Assembly: GCA_938029725.1 (NCBI GenBank)
Contig: CALHGE010000025.1
Location: 1-38,140 of the forward strand
Direction: 5' to 3'
Length of the DNA: 38,140 bases
From: an uncultured Flavobacteriaceae bacterium
Lineage (GTDB): Bacteria; Bacteroidota; Bacteroidia; Flavobacteriales; Flavobacteriaceae
In this document: in pieces, positions 24,184-32,960 of the stretch
Position numbering within the stretch: position 1 is the stretch's first letter
How the letters are laid out: every line of letters starts with the position of its first letter
Position numbers and translations under genes: made by a program
The notes under the pieces: generated by a model
The model's database searches: none
The model's input: the letters and a program-made list of their open reading frames with translations, nothing else
Told to the model about the DNA's origin: nothing

Positions 24184-24960
24184 ATGGGCGGTAAATTAAA
24201 AGTCACTTTTTTAGGAACAGGAACATCTCAGGGAGTTCCTGTTATTGGTAGTAAGCACCCTGTTTGTTTAAGTGCGAACCCAAAAGACAAGAGACTCCGC
24301 GTTTCAGTGCTCTTATCTTGGAATAATTTCAACTACGTTATTGATTGCGGCCCTGATTTTAGGCAACAAATGCTTAGCAATAATGTAAAGAAGTTAGACG
24401 GTATCTTATTTACACATGAACATGCAGATCATACCGCAGGTATTGATGATATCAGGCCCTACTTTTTTCGGCAAGGAAATATTCCTATTTTCGTACATGA
24501 GCGTGTCGCGTCTTCTTTAAAGAAGCGATTTGACTATGTTTTTGCTGATGAGAACAGGTACCCTGGGGCGCCGGCAGTTGAACTAAATATTATTAAAAAT
24601 AACCAAGCTTTTAGCATTGGAGATACATCGGTAAGCCCAATAGATGTTGATCACAATAAGTTGCAGGTATTTGGTTTCCGCATAAAAGATTTTACCTATC
24701 TAACCGATGTAAAGCGAATAGATGCTGAGGAAATCAATAAAGTAAGAGGCTCAAAAGTTTTGGTGGTTAATGCCCTACGTGAAGAACCACATCATTCACA
24801 TTTCAACTTAGAAGAGGCCTTGGCTTTTGTAGCAGAAGTGAAACCTGACGTAGCTTACTTTACTCATATTAGTCATTTGCTTGGTTTTCATGATGAAGTC
24901 GAAAAAAACCTTCCAGATAATGTGCACTTGGCTTATGATAATTTGGTGATTGAGATATAG
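24184..24960 (+). CDS. MBL-fold metallo-hydrolase (PhnP-like)
   Basis: 258 residues from ATG 24184; a TTG at 24175 is open but falls inside the promoter. The metal-binding signature H-x-H-x-D-H is THEHADH (His78, His80, Asp82, His83), with further ligands expected at Asp203-type and His positions in YLTDVKRID and FTHISHLLGF. The N-terminus VTFLGTGTSQGVPVIG and the order of motifs are typical of the PhnP-type cyclic-phosphodiesterase/RNase Z-like branch. The true substrate is probably a phosphodiester, but no phosphonate genes are nearby. The next gene starts 80 bases later. Confidence 0.9.
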   Translation: MGGKLKVTFLGTGTSQGVPVIGSKHPVCLSANPKDKRLRVSVLLSWNNFNYVIDCGPDFRQQMLSNNVKKLDGILFTHEHADHTAGIDDIRPYFFRQGNIPIFVHERVASSLKKRFDYVFADENRYPGAPAVELNIIKNNQAFSIGDTSVSPIDVDHNKLQVFGFRIKDFTYLTDVKRIDAEEINKVRGSKVLVVNALREEPHHSHFNLEEALAFVAEVKPDVAYFTHISHLLGFHDEVEKNLPDNVHLAYDNLVIEI

Positions 24961-25040
24961 AAATTAGATACTAAGATATTTCTACCATAGATTAGCCTAG
25001 GCGAATATGAAGTAGAGCAACGAAACTAAATTTACGATGT

Positions 25041-25535
25041 ATGAAAAATAAAATATTTCTTTACCTTTTTGTTTTTGCCGGTTTAATTGCACTGTATCTT
25101 TTTGTGAGCAGCGGAACACTTGCAGAAACTATGAATGATAAAATCAATAGGCTACAAGCCGAAAAAGTAAGTCTACAAGACTCTGTGCAGCAATTGCATT
25201 TAAACCTGCTCGATATGCAGTATTTTTCGTTAGAAAATAATGACGATGCTTTGGCATACTATGAGGATTTGAACCTTAAAGACCCTGCGCGCTACATTGC
25301 AGATAAGCTTTTGGAAACTAATGAACAAAAAGGAAATAACCCCTTAATTCCGTATGAGGGAATGGAGAATGATTTTAAACTTAATAAAATTAAGATTCTG
25401 AATCACAAATGGATTGTAGTAGATTTTTCAGATGGAAAATATTGGGGAGAATTACTACTTAAATATGAGTTGAAAGATGATATGGGTGTAGATTTTACTA
25501 TGATGGATCATTTGCTATATACGCGAAGCAATTAA
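25041..25535 (+). CDS. Small membrane-anchored protein, unknown function
   Basis: 164 residues. An N-terminal hydrophobic segment (IFLYLFVFAGLIALYLFV) acts as an uncleaved anchor or signal, followed by a likely short coiled coil (MNDKINRLQAEKVSLQDSVQ) and a small C-terminal globular domain with IKILNHKWIVVDFSDGKYWG. Similar proteins are found in Flavobacteriia as hypothetical proteins. Its stop overlaps the stop of the convergent esterase gene by 4 bases. I do not recognise a family. Confidence 0.72.
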   Translation: MKNKIFLYLFVFAGLIALYLFVSSGTLAETMNDKINRLQAEKVSLQDSVQQLHLNLLDMQYFSLENNDDALAYYEDLNLKDPARYIADKLLETNEQKGNNPLIPYEGMENDFKLNKIKILNHKWIVVDFSDGKYWGELLLKYELKDDMGVDFTMMDHLLYTRSN

Positions 25536-26191
25536 ATTTTATCATCCAACCATTTTTTAAACGAATAAAAGTTCTGAGGCGCAACGCCATGACCTACAGG
25601 GAACTCTTCATAAACATGTTCTATTCCTAAATTTGAAAGAATAGCAGGGGCTCGCTGTGCCCATTCTGGAGGAATAACTTGATCAACTTGTCCGTGAGAA
25701 GCGTATATTTTTAAATCAGCATGTTTTTTTTCTTTATATCCGTCAGCAAGAATATTTTCATTAATATACCCGCTTAGCGCGATCACATTTTTTATTTTGT
25801 CAGGATATGATAATGCTACGGCATAGCTTAAAATTGTTCCTTGGCTAAAGCCTAATAGAGTAACGTTTTCTGTATCTAAACTGTAGGTTTTACAGGCTTC
25901 ATCAATAAAATAAATAATTTTATCCCGAGAACTTTTAGCCTGCTCATCATCGCTCCACTTTCCGTTTTGCGCATCAAAATTTATAGCGTACCAAGCGTTT
26001 CCAAGTGCTTCCATAGGGTAGGGGGCACGTACAGAAATTATACATAATTCTTCTTGTAATTCAGGCGCAAAAGAGAATAAATCTTCTTCATTACTTCCAT
26101 AGCCATGAAACATAAAAAGTACGGGTGGCTTTCCTTTAGTAGAACTAGAAGGACGAATTAAATGCTCTAAAGATAAGGGGGCTGTAGTCAT
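25532..26191 (-). CDS. Carboxylesterase/phospholipase-type alpha/beta hydrolase
   Basis: 219 residues from ATG 26191. The frame extends to a TTG at 26206, but GATATTTG, a near-consensus promoter element, lies at 26204-26211, so the ATG is preferred. The fold and motifs are those of the acyl-protein thioesterase/carboxylesterase YpfH group: oxyanion FMFHGYGSNEEDL, nucleophile Ser116 in GFSQG, Asp170 in HGQVDQVIP and His201 in VGHGVAP. It is cytosolic and probably hydrolyses short esters or thioesters; the natural substrate is unknown. The gene is convergent with, and overlaps the last codon of, the preceding gene. Confidence 0.9.
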   Translation of the reverse strand: MTTAPLSLEHLIRPSSSTKGKPPVLFMFHGYGSNEEDLFSFAPELQEELCIISVRAPYPMEALGNAWYAINFDAQNGKWSDDEQAKSSRDKIIYFIDEACKTYSLDTENVTLLGFSQGTILSYAVALSYPDKIKNVIALSGYINENILADGYKEKKHADLKIYASHGQVDQVIPPEWAQRAPAILSNLGIEHVYEEFPVGHGVAPQNFYSFKKWLDDKI

Positions 26192-26231
26192 AGTTTTTTT
26201 TAACAAATATCGAGTTCGCAGTTGAATATGT

Positions 26232-26259
26232 AAAAAAAATTAATTGAGCCAGTAGCTCA
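26232..26259 (-). terminator. Weak terminator after the distal DUF4870 gene
   Basis: A 5-bp stem TGAGC (26245-26249) / GCTCA (26255-26259), followed on the minus strand by an A/T stretch with eight T's. Short stem, so only moderate support. Confidence 0.45.
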
Positions 26260-26266
26260 TTAAAAA

Positions 26267-26593
26267 TTATTGAATGAAAGTAAACCATTTCTGAAAGAAG
26301 GCGCCCAGCACAGGTACTGATTGTTTTTTATTTGTTAGTGCTCCAATAAACCCATAGCCCCATAAAACAATATATAAAGCATACAAGCCATACCAAGCAT
26401 ATGGACTAAAAGCATAACTTAAAAACAAAGCGAAGCCGAGAAACATAATATGCAAACCGAAGGCTTGCCTGGTATGAAAGCGGGCAAACTCATCTTTAGG
26501 TTCTATATTCATGAATATTGCAATCACTGCACCCACAAGGGTAAAGTACGCTACTATGGCTGTTGTTTTGCCTTCTTTTTCTAAATCAGTCAT
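26267..26593 (-). CDS. DUF4870-like small membrane protein, copy A
   Basis: 108 residues with three hydrophobic helices and a charged start (MTDLEKEGKTTAIVAYFTLV). The motif DEFARFHTRQAFGLHI after helix 1 is the F-x-x-F-H-x-x-Q-A core of the DUF4870/Tic20-like family. It resembles the protein encoded just upstream at 26677-26991, so the two are tandem paralogues. No function is established for the family to my knowledge. Each gene has its own hairpin terminator candidate. Confidence 0.78.
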   Translation of the reverse strand: MTDLEKEGKTTAIVAYFTLVGAVIAIFMNIEPKDEFARFHTRQAFGLHIMFLGFALFLSYAFSPYAWYGLYALYIVLWGYGFIGALTNKKQSVPVLGAFFQKWFTFIQ

Positions 26594-26626
26594 AGTTCAA
26601 AGTTAGTCCAAGTTTGGATTGTGGGC

Positions 26627-26654
26627 AAAAAAAAGAGGCTAGAATAGCCCCTTT
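26627..26654 (-). terminator. Terminator between the two DUF4870 genes
   Basis: GGCTA (26637-26641) pairs with TAGCC (26645-26649), extended past one mismatch; on the minus strand the stem is followed by eight T's. Confidence 0.6.
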
Positions 26655-26676
26655 ATATCCTCATGTTTTAAAATAC

Positions 26677-26991
26677 TTATCCGATATCTCCAACTAAAGG
26701 TATTTTTTCCATTTTCCCATTTACCGCGTTTATTAATCCTAACCCGGCCAAAACCCAACCCGCGTATGATAGATAACTAAGAACAGTAACTCCCGTAATC
26801 ATAATCAGTACACTAGCGACAATTGAGATTATAATGCCCGCTATCCAAGCTCTTAAAGCTTGACCAATATGAAATTTTGCAAACGCGTTGTTTTTATCTT
26901 TATTCATGAACCAGGCTATTAAGGTTCCTAGTAAAGTAACATAAGATATAATGGCCATTGTTTTTCCTTCGTCAATTGTACTTTGCTCCAT
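26677..26991 (-). CDS. DUF4870-like small membrane protein, copy B
   Basis: 104 residues with three hydrophobic helices. The start MEQSTIDEGKTMAIISYVTLLG parallels copy A, and NNAFAKFHIGQALRAWI carries the same F-x-x-F-H-x-x-Q-A core. The two copies differ strongly in helices 2 and 3, which suggests old duplication. The C-terminus EKIPLVGDIG matches the VPVLGAF end of copy A. It is presumed to sit in the inner membrane; partners are unknown. Confidence 0.78.
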   Translation of the reverse strand: MEQSTIDEGKTMAIISYVTLLGTLIAWFMNKDKNNAFAKFHIGQALRAWIAGIIISIVASVLIMITGVTVLSYLSYAGWVLAGLGLINAVNGKMEKIPLVGDIG

Positions 26992-27035
26992 AATTATAAT
27001 TTAGGTTGGTTAATTAGTGTATTACTTAAAGTTAC

Positions 27036-28292
27036 TCAAATTAGTATTTGCTTGTTGCTAATAATTCCAAAAACCCTGCCTTTCATTGGTTTTTCAAGAA
27101 ACATACTATTTTTTGAAGCTGAAACCATGGCGTTCTTATTAAAAATGAATTCCTCTTTAGGTTCAAAGAGGGTCAAACTTGCTGCCTCCCCTTCTTTGAT
27201 AGCTGTGGTCTCTAATTGATAGCGTTCTCTGCCTTTGGTTAACAAGGTAATAGTTGTTTCTAAATCAAAGATTTGGTTTAGTACTGCGAAGGCTGTTTCC
27301 AGTCCTGCAGAACCGCAGGAAGCATTATCAAATTCTACTCGTTTTTCCTCTATATTCATAGGAATGTGATCAGAGCAAACAAAATCAATAACCCCGTCTT
27401 TAATCCCTTTTATTAATGCTTTTATATCTTTCTTAGAGCGCAGCGGCGGCATTACTTTATAGTTGGTATCATATTCTTCTAAAACTTCATCGGAAACAAA
27501 AAGGTTGTGAATTGCTACGCTGCAGCTAATATCCATTCCCTTTTTCTTTGCAGCTGCTATTAGTTTTACTGAATTAGCCGTTGATATCGTTGGTATGTGG
27601 AGTTTTCCTCCGGTATAGTCTAAAATGTGTAAATCTCTAGCAATATGAAGTTCTTCGGCTAGCGCAGGAATTCCTTTGAGTCCCATCTTGGTAGAAACCT
27701 CTCCTTCATGTACGACTCCTTTTCCTGCTATTTTGTGGTCTAATGGGAAAGAATGTACGAGTGCGTCAAAATTTTGAGCATATTGCAATGCTATTTTTAG
27801 AAGGTTTGAGTTTTCAAGCGCGCGTTTGAAGTCATAGAAACCAACCGCACCGGCATTTTTCATGTCATACATTTCGGCAAGCTCCTTTCCTTGGCCGTTC
27901 ACCGTTAAAGCGCCTAAAGGGTGGAGCTTGGTAGTGCTATTTTTGGAGGCATTTTTCAAAAAGACTATAGCTGAACTGCTATCGGGTACAGGCTTGGTAT
28001 TCGGATTTAGTATAATATCTGTAAAACCGCTTTTCGCAGCAGTTTTTAGTCCGTTTTGAATAGTTTCTCGTTCTTCATAACCTGGTTCACCAAAACTAAC
28101 GCTGCTATCAAACCAACCAAGTGATACATGAAGGTTTTTATAGCTGATGATTTTTGTTTTAGCAGGGGCATCTATTTTAGAAGCAATGGTGTCAATGACT
28201 CCATTCGTAATAAGAATATCACGTTTTTTAAAATGTAGATTTTTGTTTGTTGAATCTACAATTGTAGCATTTTTTAAGAGTACGTTCATCAT
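27036..28292 (-). CDS. Dihydroorotase homologue that lacks metal ligands (pseudo-dihydroorotase)
   Basis: 418 residues from ATG 28292, which overlaps the stop of the BatA-like gene in ATGATGA; the longer frame to 28358 intrudes into that gene. The amidohydrolase fold is intact, but the first metal motif D-x-H-V-H-x-R-x-P-G reads DSSVSFGEPG (62-71): both His are Ser and the substrate Arg is Gly. The later His of the HxST motif is Thr235 (LHIPTIST). His180, Asp154 and Asp308 remain. With these losses it should not make dihydroorotate by the usual mechanism. In Pseudomonas a similar inactive PyrC-like protein (PyrX) is a structural partner of aspartate transcarbamoylase. No pyrB is nearby. Automated labels would say dihydroorotase. 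Confidence 0.85.
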   Translation of the reverse strand: MMNVLLKNATIVDSTNKNLHFKKRDILITNGVIDTIASKIDAPAKTKIISYKNLHVSLGWFDSSVSFGEPGYEERETIQNGLKTAAKSGFTDIILNPNTKPVPDSSSAIVFLKNASKNSTTKLHPLGALTVNGQGKELAEMYDMKNAGAVGFYDFKRALENSNLLKIALQYAQNFDALVHSFPLDHKIAGKGVVHEGEVSTKMGLKGIPALAEELHIARDLHILDYTGGKLHIPTISTANSVKLIAAAKKKGMDISCSVAIHNLFVSDEVLEEYDTNYKVMPPLRSKKDIKALIKGIKDGVIDFVCSDHIPMNIEEKRVEFDNASCGSAGLETAFAVLNQIFDLETTITLLTKGRERYQLETTAIKEGEAASLTLFEPKEEFIFNKNAMVSASKNSMFLEKPMKGRVFGIISNKQILI

Positions 28293-30208
28293 AAATATTT
28301 TTGTATCAGCACCTCTAGTATCATAAATAACACCGCTAAAATAGCAAACCATTTCCAAAGCGCATTGATCGCGTTATCACTTTGCAGTTGTTCAAAAAGT
28401 GATGTGATTGAAGCATTTCTGCTATTTGCATGTAGGGTTGAAATATCCATATAGTTTAGATTACTCTCATCTCTTGGGTAATTAAAACTTAGATTTTTAT
28501 AGAAAATGTCTTTGTCAAAAACTCCAAAAATACCATCGCTTGCAAGAGTAACATTGAAATACATTGACACTTTATTCGCAAAAGATTTCTGTTGTGGAAT
28601 AAACTCATAATCGCCCTGCTTTAGCCTAAAAATATGGTCTTTAGGAAGTTGGGCTGCAAGGTCTACCTTTTGATTGTTTCCAAGAGAATGATATAATTCT
28701 GGAAGTTTTAAGCTAGAAGCCCCCATGTTATAAATGGTAGGTACGATTAAGGGAGAATTTTTAAAGTTTGAATTTTTACTCGAGAGTGACGCAGTAAATA
28801 TAAACACGCCATCGGAGCCTATTAAAAAGGACTCTTGGTTTTGAAAAGAAAGAATATTTGGTGCATTTGATTTTAACCGAAAGTATTGCGAGACTTTAGG
28901 ATGCTGAAAATTCAATACATTTTTTTCAAATACGTTGCGATACAATGGATGCGAGAATGAGATGCCTGTAATATTTTGCTCGTAATTTACTTGTTGGGTA
29001 TAGCGTGTGCCGAAGTAGTTCGATAGAAGTAGGTTATAACTTTCTAGATCAATTTTGGTGGGGGGAATAATCGTTAGATGTCCATCATTTGCAGTGAAGG
29101 CTTTTAAACTAGTGGTCAATGCATTTGGGATACTTTTCAATTCATTGAGAACAATTAAATTTTGCTCCTTAAGATCACTATAGCTTAGGCTGTTTAATGC
29201 CTCCGATCTAAACTCAAACTCATTTGGTGTAAAGATTCGTTTTAAAAAGTCACTATTTTCGTTACCAAGCGCCAATACTTTGATTTTTTCTTTTGTATCA
29301 ATATTGAAAAAGAGTTGATTGTCATAGGATAAGCCGCTATCTAAAATTTCAATTTTGCCTACGATTACTTCGTTTTTCGGAAGCGTAAAGCTCACTTTTG
29401 CTTGTTTATTCTTACTAAAATTTGCAGCTGTTTTTGCAATTAGTTTTTCGCCGTTAAATAGCGATACAGCAGTGCTCTCCTTCTCAGAATTACTAGAGAG
29501 TAGTGCTGTTAATTCTAAATTATCAGAATCTATAGTATTGATATATATCGAGTCTATCGAAACGTTTTCTAGATCATCTACCGCGAGAGGTACCAAATGT
29601 TTTTGAAGGCTTTGCGTAGAATCAGTATTTGCTAAGGCCATGTATTCTTGAAAATCGGAAATAACAACCAAGTTTTTGACCGTATTTTTATCTCCATCAA
29701 AAAAGGTATTAGCCTTTAGATAAATCTCGTTCAACTTCAGTTGTTTCGAAGTATGAGAGAGCTGTAAAAGATCATTCTGAATATTTTTAAGACTTACATT
29801 CTTAAACACTTTTTCATTAGTGAAGAGACTGAAATTTTGATCTTCTGGTATCGATCGAATGAGGTTTTGAATGGCTTGCTCGAGCAAGGTGCTATTATTC
29901 GTCTTTGCCTGCATACTAAATGAATCGTCAAGATAAATGACGGTTTCCTTTTCTTGTAATGCCGACTTTTTAGCGAAAAAAGGTTGTGCGAAAGCAATTA
30001 TTATAGCAGCTAACAAAAGCATTCTAGTAAAAAGTAGCAGCCATTTTTTTAAAGTATTACTGCGTCTTGATTCTGAAACTATCTTTTTTAAAAATTTAAG
30101 GTTAGTAAAGGGTGTTTTTTGAAATCTACGAAGTTGAAAGAGATGAATAAAAATAGGAATTAGGAGAAGAAATAAGGCCCAAAGTAGTTCTGGATGTTTA
30201 AACTGCAT
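28289..30208 (-). CDS. BatA-like membrane protein with von Willebrand-type region
   Basis: 639 residues. The N-terminus has the BatA/aerotolerance signature: FKHPELLWALFLLLIPIFIHLFQ with helix 1, a basic loop (LRRFQKTPFTNLKFLKK) and helix 2 (LLLFTRMLLLAAIIIAFAQPFF). A periplasmic vWA-like part begins VIYLDDSFSMQAKTNN, with DxSxS-type metal residues. A long beta-rich region and a last helix (WFAILAVLFMILEVLI) complete it. Such proteins occur in Bacteroidota, linked to Bat/MoxR systems, but no MoxR ATPase is in this window. The stop overlaps the start of the dihydroorotase homologue (ATGATGA), so the two are co-translated. Confidence 0.82.
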   Translation of the reverse strand: MQFKHPELLWALFLLLIPIFIHLFQLRRFQKTPFTNLKFLKKIVSESRRSNTLKKWLLLFTRMLLLAAIIIAFAQPFFAKKSALQEKETVIYLDDSFSMQAKTNNSTLLEQAIQNLIRSIPEDQNFSLFTNEKVFKNVSLKNIQNDLLQLSHTSKQLKLNEIYLKANTFFDGDKNTVKNLVVISDFQEYMALANTDSTQSLQKHLVPLAVDDLENVSIDSIYINTIDSDNLELTALLSSNSEKESTAVSLFNGEKLIAKTAANFSKNKQAKVSFTLPKNEVIVGKIEILDSGLSYDNQLFFNIDTKEKIKVLALGNENSDFLKRIFTPNEFEFRSEALNSLSYSDLKEQNLIVLNELKSIPNALTTSLKAFTANDGHLTIIPPTKIDLESYNLLLSNYFGTRYTQQVNYEQNITGISFSHPLYRNVFEKNVLNFQHPKVSQYFRLKSNAPNILSFQNQESFLIGSDGVFIFTASLSSKNSNFKNSPLIVPTIYNMGASSLKLPELYHSLGNNQKVDLAAQLPKDHIFRLKQGDYEFIPQQKSFANKVSMYFNVTLASDGIFGVFDKDIFYKNLSFNYPRDESNLNYMDISTLHANSRNASITSLFEQLQSDNAINALWKWFAILAVLFMILEVLIQKYL

Positions 30209-30380
30209 TCCTGATTTTAATTTTGTAAATATAATTTAAAAAAGACAAAAGAGCGCTTCCCTTTCAGACAAAAGATGCCCTATCATGTGTTTTAGTAGAA
30301 ATCATATAAACGATTCGCCCTTCTCATTTTTAAAGAGTGACGCAACTAATACGGTATGCAAATTCTTATGGGCTAATGAA

Positions 30381-31388
30381 TCAGCAAAAGAAAAAATAGT
30401 CCTCCATGGCTTTATAGTCAAACTTGCCGAAGTATTCTCCAATCGTTTCTTGAGCTTCCTTGTTGGCAACTGTTATAATACTTTGAGGCTTTTCTAATGT
30501 TGTCAAGTGTTCAAAATGTTGCATTTCTTTTCCATAAATTGATTTTCCTATTTTATTAGGATTATCACACACCCAATGAAAATCGATTTGGTCATCTATT
30601 AATGACTGAGCGATCTTTTTTCCTTTGTTTCCAGCACCCCAAACGACTAATGGTCTGCTATTTTGGCGCTCTAGTTTTAGAAAATAATACAGCTTGATGG
30701 GTAAGAAATAGTTTTGCGCATAATGCGAGCTAGTGCGAGAAGTTCTAGTATCATAGTCTCGCCAGTAATGCAGTAGCTTATCACATGAAATACATTGTAA
30801 GCCTTGCTCATAAAATCGGAAAGCCAAATCATAATCTTCCGGATACCTATTCGGTTCAAAAGCCTCGCAACTATCAAAATCAGTACGATACAGCATCCAG
30901 CAAGGGGAGGGGATGACACATTCTTTATAGATTTCAGAATAATTGTTTCCTGATTTTGTCAATTGATTTAGCCAAACTTCATAGCGCTCATAGCCATTAC
31001 TAATTCCTTGGTCTGAAAAGTATTTTACCTGCCCTAGTGCTAAATGACCTTTCCCATTATCTAATAGCGATGTGGTCATTACCTCTAGTTTATTCGGTGT
31101 CATGATATCATCAGAATCCATTCTGGTGATTAACTGGCCAGCACTCAAAGCATATGCTGTTCGGAGGGCTTCAATAATTCCGGACCCTTCATTTTGAAGG
31201 ATTTGAATTCGAGAATCTCTTTTAGCAAAATTTTCAACAAGCGGAGTGCTTTCATCTGAAGAGTGATCATCGACCGCTAAAACTTCCCAATTGGTGTAGC
31301 TTTGTTTTAGAATAGACTCTAGACATTCTTCTAGAAATACAGCGGTATTTTTAAAAGGAATGAGGATGCTTACCAAAGGGTTTTCCAT
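30381..31388 (-). CDS. GT2-family glycosyltransferase with extra C-terminal domain
   Basis: 335 residues. The GT-A domain spans ~1-225: VSILIPFKNTAVFLEECLES at the start, AVDDHSSDES as the first nucleotide-binding Asp motif, and TRMDSDDIM as the DxD motif that binds the divalent metal and UDP-sugar. From ~245 there is a Rossmann-like segment, PLVVWGAGNKGKKIAQSLID, that looks like a nucleotide-binding domain, as in some GT2 enzymes fused to a sugar-nucleotide-like domain. No membrane helices, so it is cytosolic. It starts 8 bases after the Rieske oxygenase stop and is probably co-transcribed with it. Confidence 0.87.
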   Translation of the reverse strand: MENPLVSILIPFKNTAVFLEECLESILKQSYTNWEVLAVDDHSSDESTPLVENFAKRDSRIQILQNEGSGIIEALRTAYALSAGQLITRMDSDDIMTPNKLEVMTTSLLDNGKGHLALGQVKYFSDQGISNGYERYEVWLNQLTKSGNNYSEIYKECVIPSPCWMLYRTDFDSCEAFEPNRYPEDYDLAFRFYEQGLQCISCDKLLHYWRDYDTRTSRTSSHYAQNYFLPIKLYYFLKLERQNSRPLVVWGAGNKGKKIAQSLIDDQIDFHWVCDNPNKIGKSIYGKEMQHFEHLTTLEKPQSIITVANKEAQETIGEYFGKFDYKAMEDYFFFC

Positions 31389-31396
31389 AGAAAATT

Positions 31397-32482
31397 TTAT
31401 AAACGTTCTGCTAACATTCGATGAAAATGATGTACCCCTTGTTCTCGAGAAGGAGAAAAGCGGCCCGCTTTATAGAAGCGCGATTGCAAGCCCTTATGCA
31501 CACCTTCAACCACAAACTCATCTTCACGCTCCACCTTGTCTATAGCAGCGCTTGCAGCTCCTTCAAATCTATTTTCACCATGTAAATAGGAGATAAACGA
31601 CACTTTCGTTTTTGAAGGAGAAATAGGCTTTACAATATTTATTGAAAGGCCCCAGGGGTAGAAGTTCATCATGATATTTGGAAAAATCCAAAAATAAAAT
31701 GCAGCAACTTTCTTACCGAAACAGGGATGCGGTTCTGGCAGGTCAAAGGTTTCTTCTGCGCCATCGGCATATCCTATTTGTAGTGTTCCGTACTCAAATA
31801 ATTCTGTGGTATAGGTGTCATAATCAAGCGCGGCGTTCAAATCAGGATGTACAAAAGGAATATGAAACCCTTCCAAATAATTATCACAATACAAAGACCA
31901 ATGGCAATTCACCAAATAGTCTTTACTACTTATGGTGTCCTTTTTAAATTCATTCATGGGAAGAAACCCAATATACTTTTCAAGAAACTCTCGAATAACA
32001 GAAAAATCGACTTCTGGGTCAAGTGCTGTGAACAGAAATGGCCCCCATTCTTCTAGCTTAAATTGATGTAAATTATCACAGGGTCTTGGAAAATCTTGTG
32101 CTTCTTGAAATTCAGGCATGTGTTTGAATTGCCCCTCCAGATTCCATCGGCGGCCGTGGTACATGCAACTTAATCCACGAGCTATATTTCCGGCATTGTG
32201 GGCAATCAAATTTCCACGATGTGTACAGACATTAGTCATACAGCGTATTTTACTTTCTTTATCTCGCACTAAAACCATAGGTTCATGTAGATAGTTTTCC
32301 ATATATGAAAATGGGTGTGCAAAGCCATCAATAGGAACTAAAGACGGACTATCACCAATAAATTGCCATGATTTTACAAAAATGTCTTCTTTCATCTGTT
32401 CGAATATTTTTGCATCGCGATAGAAAGAAGCGGGTAAGGTTTCAGCCTTGGTAATATCAGGATTTACATAAAAGTTGCCCAT
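31397..32482 (-). CDS. Rieske non-heme iron oxygenase alpha subunit (choline-monooxygenase-like)
   Basis: 361 residues. The Rieske [2Fe-2S] ligands fit exactly: Cys86 and His88 in CTHRG, Cys106 and His109 in CMYHG. The mononuclear iron site lies in CDNYLEGFHIPFVHPDL, with the bridging Asp next to the His-x4-His pair. The segment resembles plant choline monooxygenase (CDNYLDGGYHVPYAH) more than aromatic dioxygenases, so a substrate such as a quaternary amine is possible. A reductase partner is not in the window. It is the first gene of a two-gene unit with the GT2 gene; no functional link between the two is obvious. Confidence 0.87.
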   Translation of the reverse strand: MGNFYVNPDITKAETLPASFYRDAKIFEQMKEDIFVKSWQFIGDSPSLVPIDGFAHPFSYMENYLHEPMVLVRDKESKIRCMTNVCTHRGNLIAHNAGNIARGLSCMYHGRRWNLEGQFKHMPEFQEAQDFPRPCDNLHQFKLEEWGPFLFTALDPEVDFSVIREFLEKYIGFLPMNEFKKDTISSKDYLVNCHWSLYCDNYLEGFHIPFVHPDLNAALDYDTYTTELFEYGTLQIGYADGAEETFDLPEPHPCFGKKVAAFYFWIFPNIMMNFYPWGLSINIVKPISPSKTKVSFISYLHGENRFEGAASAAIDKVEREDEFVVEGVHKGLQSRFYKAGRFSPSREQGVHHFHRMLAERL

Positions 32483-32819
32483 TATTTTTTAATTTTAAAT
32501 CGATATAAAATGGAATGCTAATCAGTAGCAAAATACTACCATAAAATATGATTTCATAGCTAGAACCTAAAATAAAATAGAGTGGAAAAAGGAAAGCTCG
32601 AAGAGCTATTCAAATTTACCTGTTTATTCAATTTTTTGAGTCTATAAACTTGCCTACCCTCAGATCGTAATTTGGAGACCTGTCGATGTATTGTGAATTA
32701 AGCAGAACTCGTATGTTTTGTTGGTATGGTGTGTTTTACAGCTCTTCCTGTTACGCTTCTCTTGGTATTGAAGTTGACATTTAAGCTGGCAATTAAGATA
32801 TTTTTTGTATCTTAAGTTT
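32483..32819. other. Gene-poor stretch upstream of the Rieske gene
   Basis: About 340 bases without a convincing ORF, RNA or repeat. It should hold the promoter of the minus-strand Rieske/GT2 unit, but no exact TAnnTTTG was found on that strand by eye. Confidence 0.4.
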
Positions 32820-32960
32820 ATGAATTTACCAGAACATCTTTTCGATTTACTAATTCCTATTGTTTTAGTTAGTGTGGCGCTAGGTTTAGTCCATTATTTG
32901 ACAAAAGGAGGTAGAAATTTCAGAAGCAGCAGAAATAGAAAGGCTAGGAAGCAGTTTTAA
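32820..32960 (+). CDS. Small single-helix membrane protein (46 residues)
   Basis: ATG 32820 opens 46 codons: a hydrophobic helix (FDLLIPIVLVSVALGLVHYL) followed by a positively charged tail (KGGRNFRSSRNRKARKQF). The layout, one helix with a cytosolic basic tail, is typical of real bacterial small membrane proteins and is not expected by chance in such AT-rich DNA, but there is no independent evidence of translation. It lies alone in a gene-poor stretch. A T-rich, promoter-like segment (ATATTTTTTG) is about 25 bases upstream but departs from the consensus. Confidence 0.5.
   Translation: MNLPEHLFDLLIPIVLVSVALGLVHYLTKGGRNFRSSRNRKARKQF

Noticed and set aside
28293..28358. N-terminal extension of the dihydroorotase homologue
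   Set aside because: It overlaps the BatA-like coding end; the ATGATGA overlap gives the natural start.
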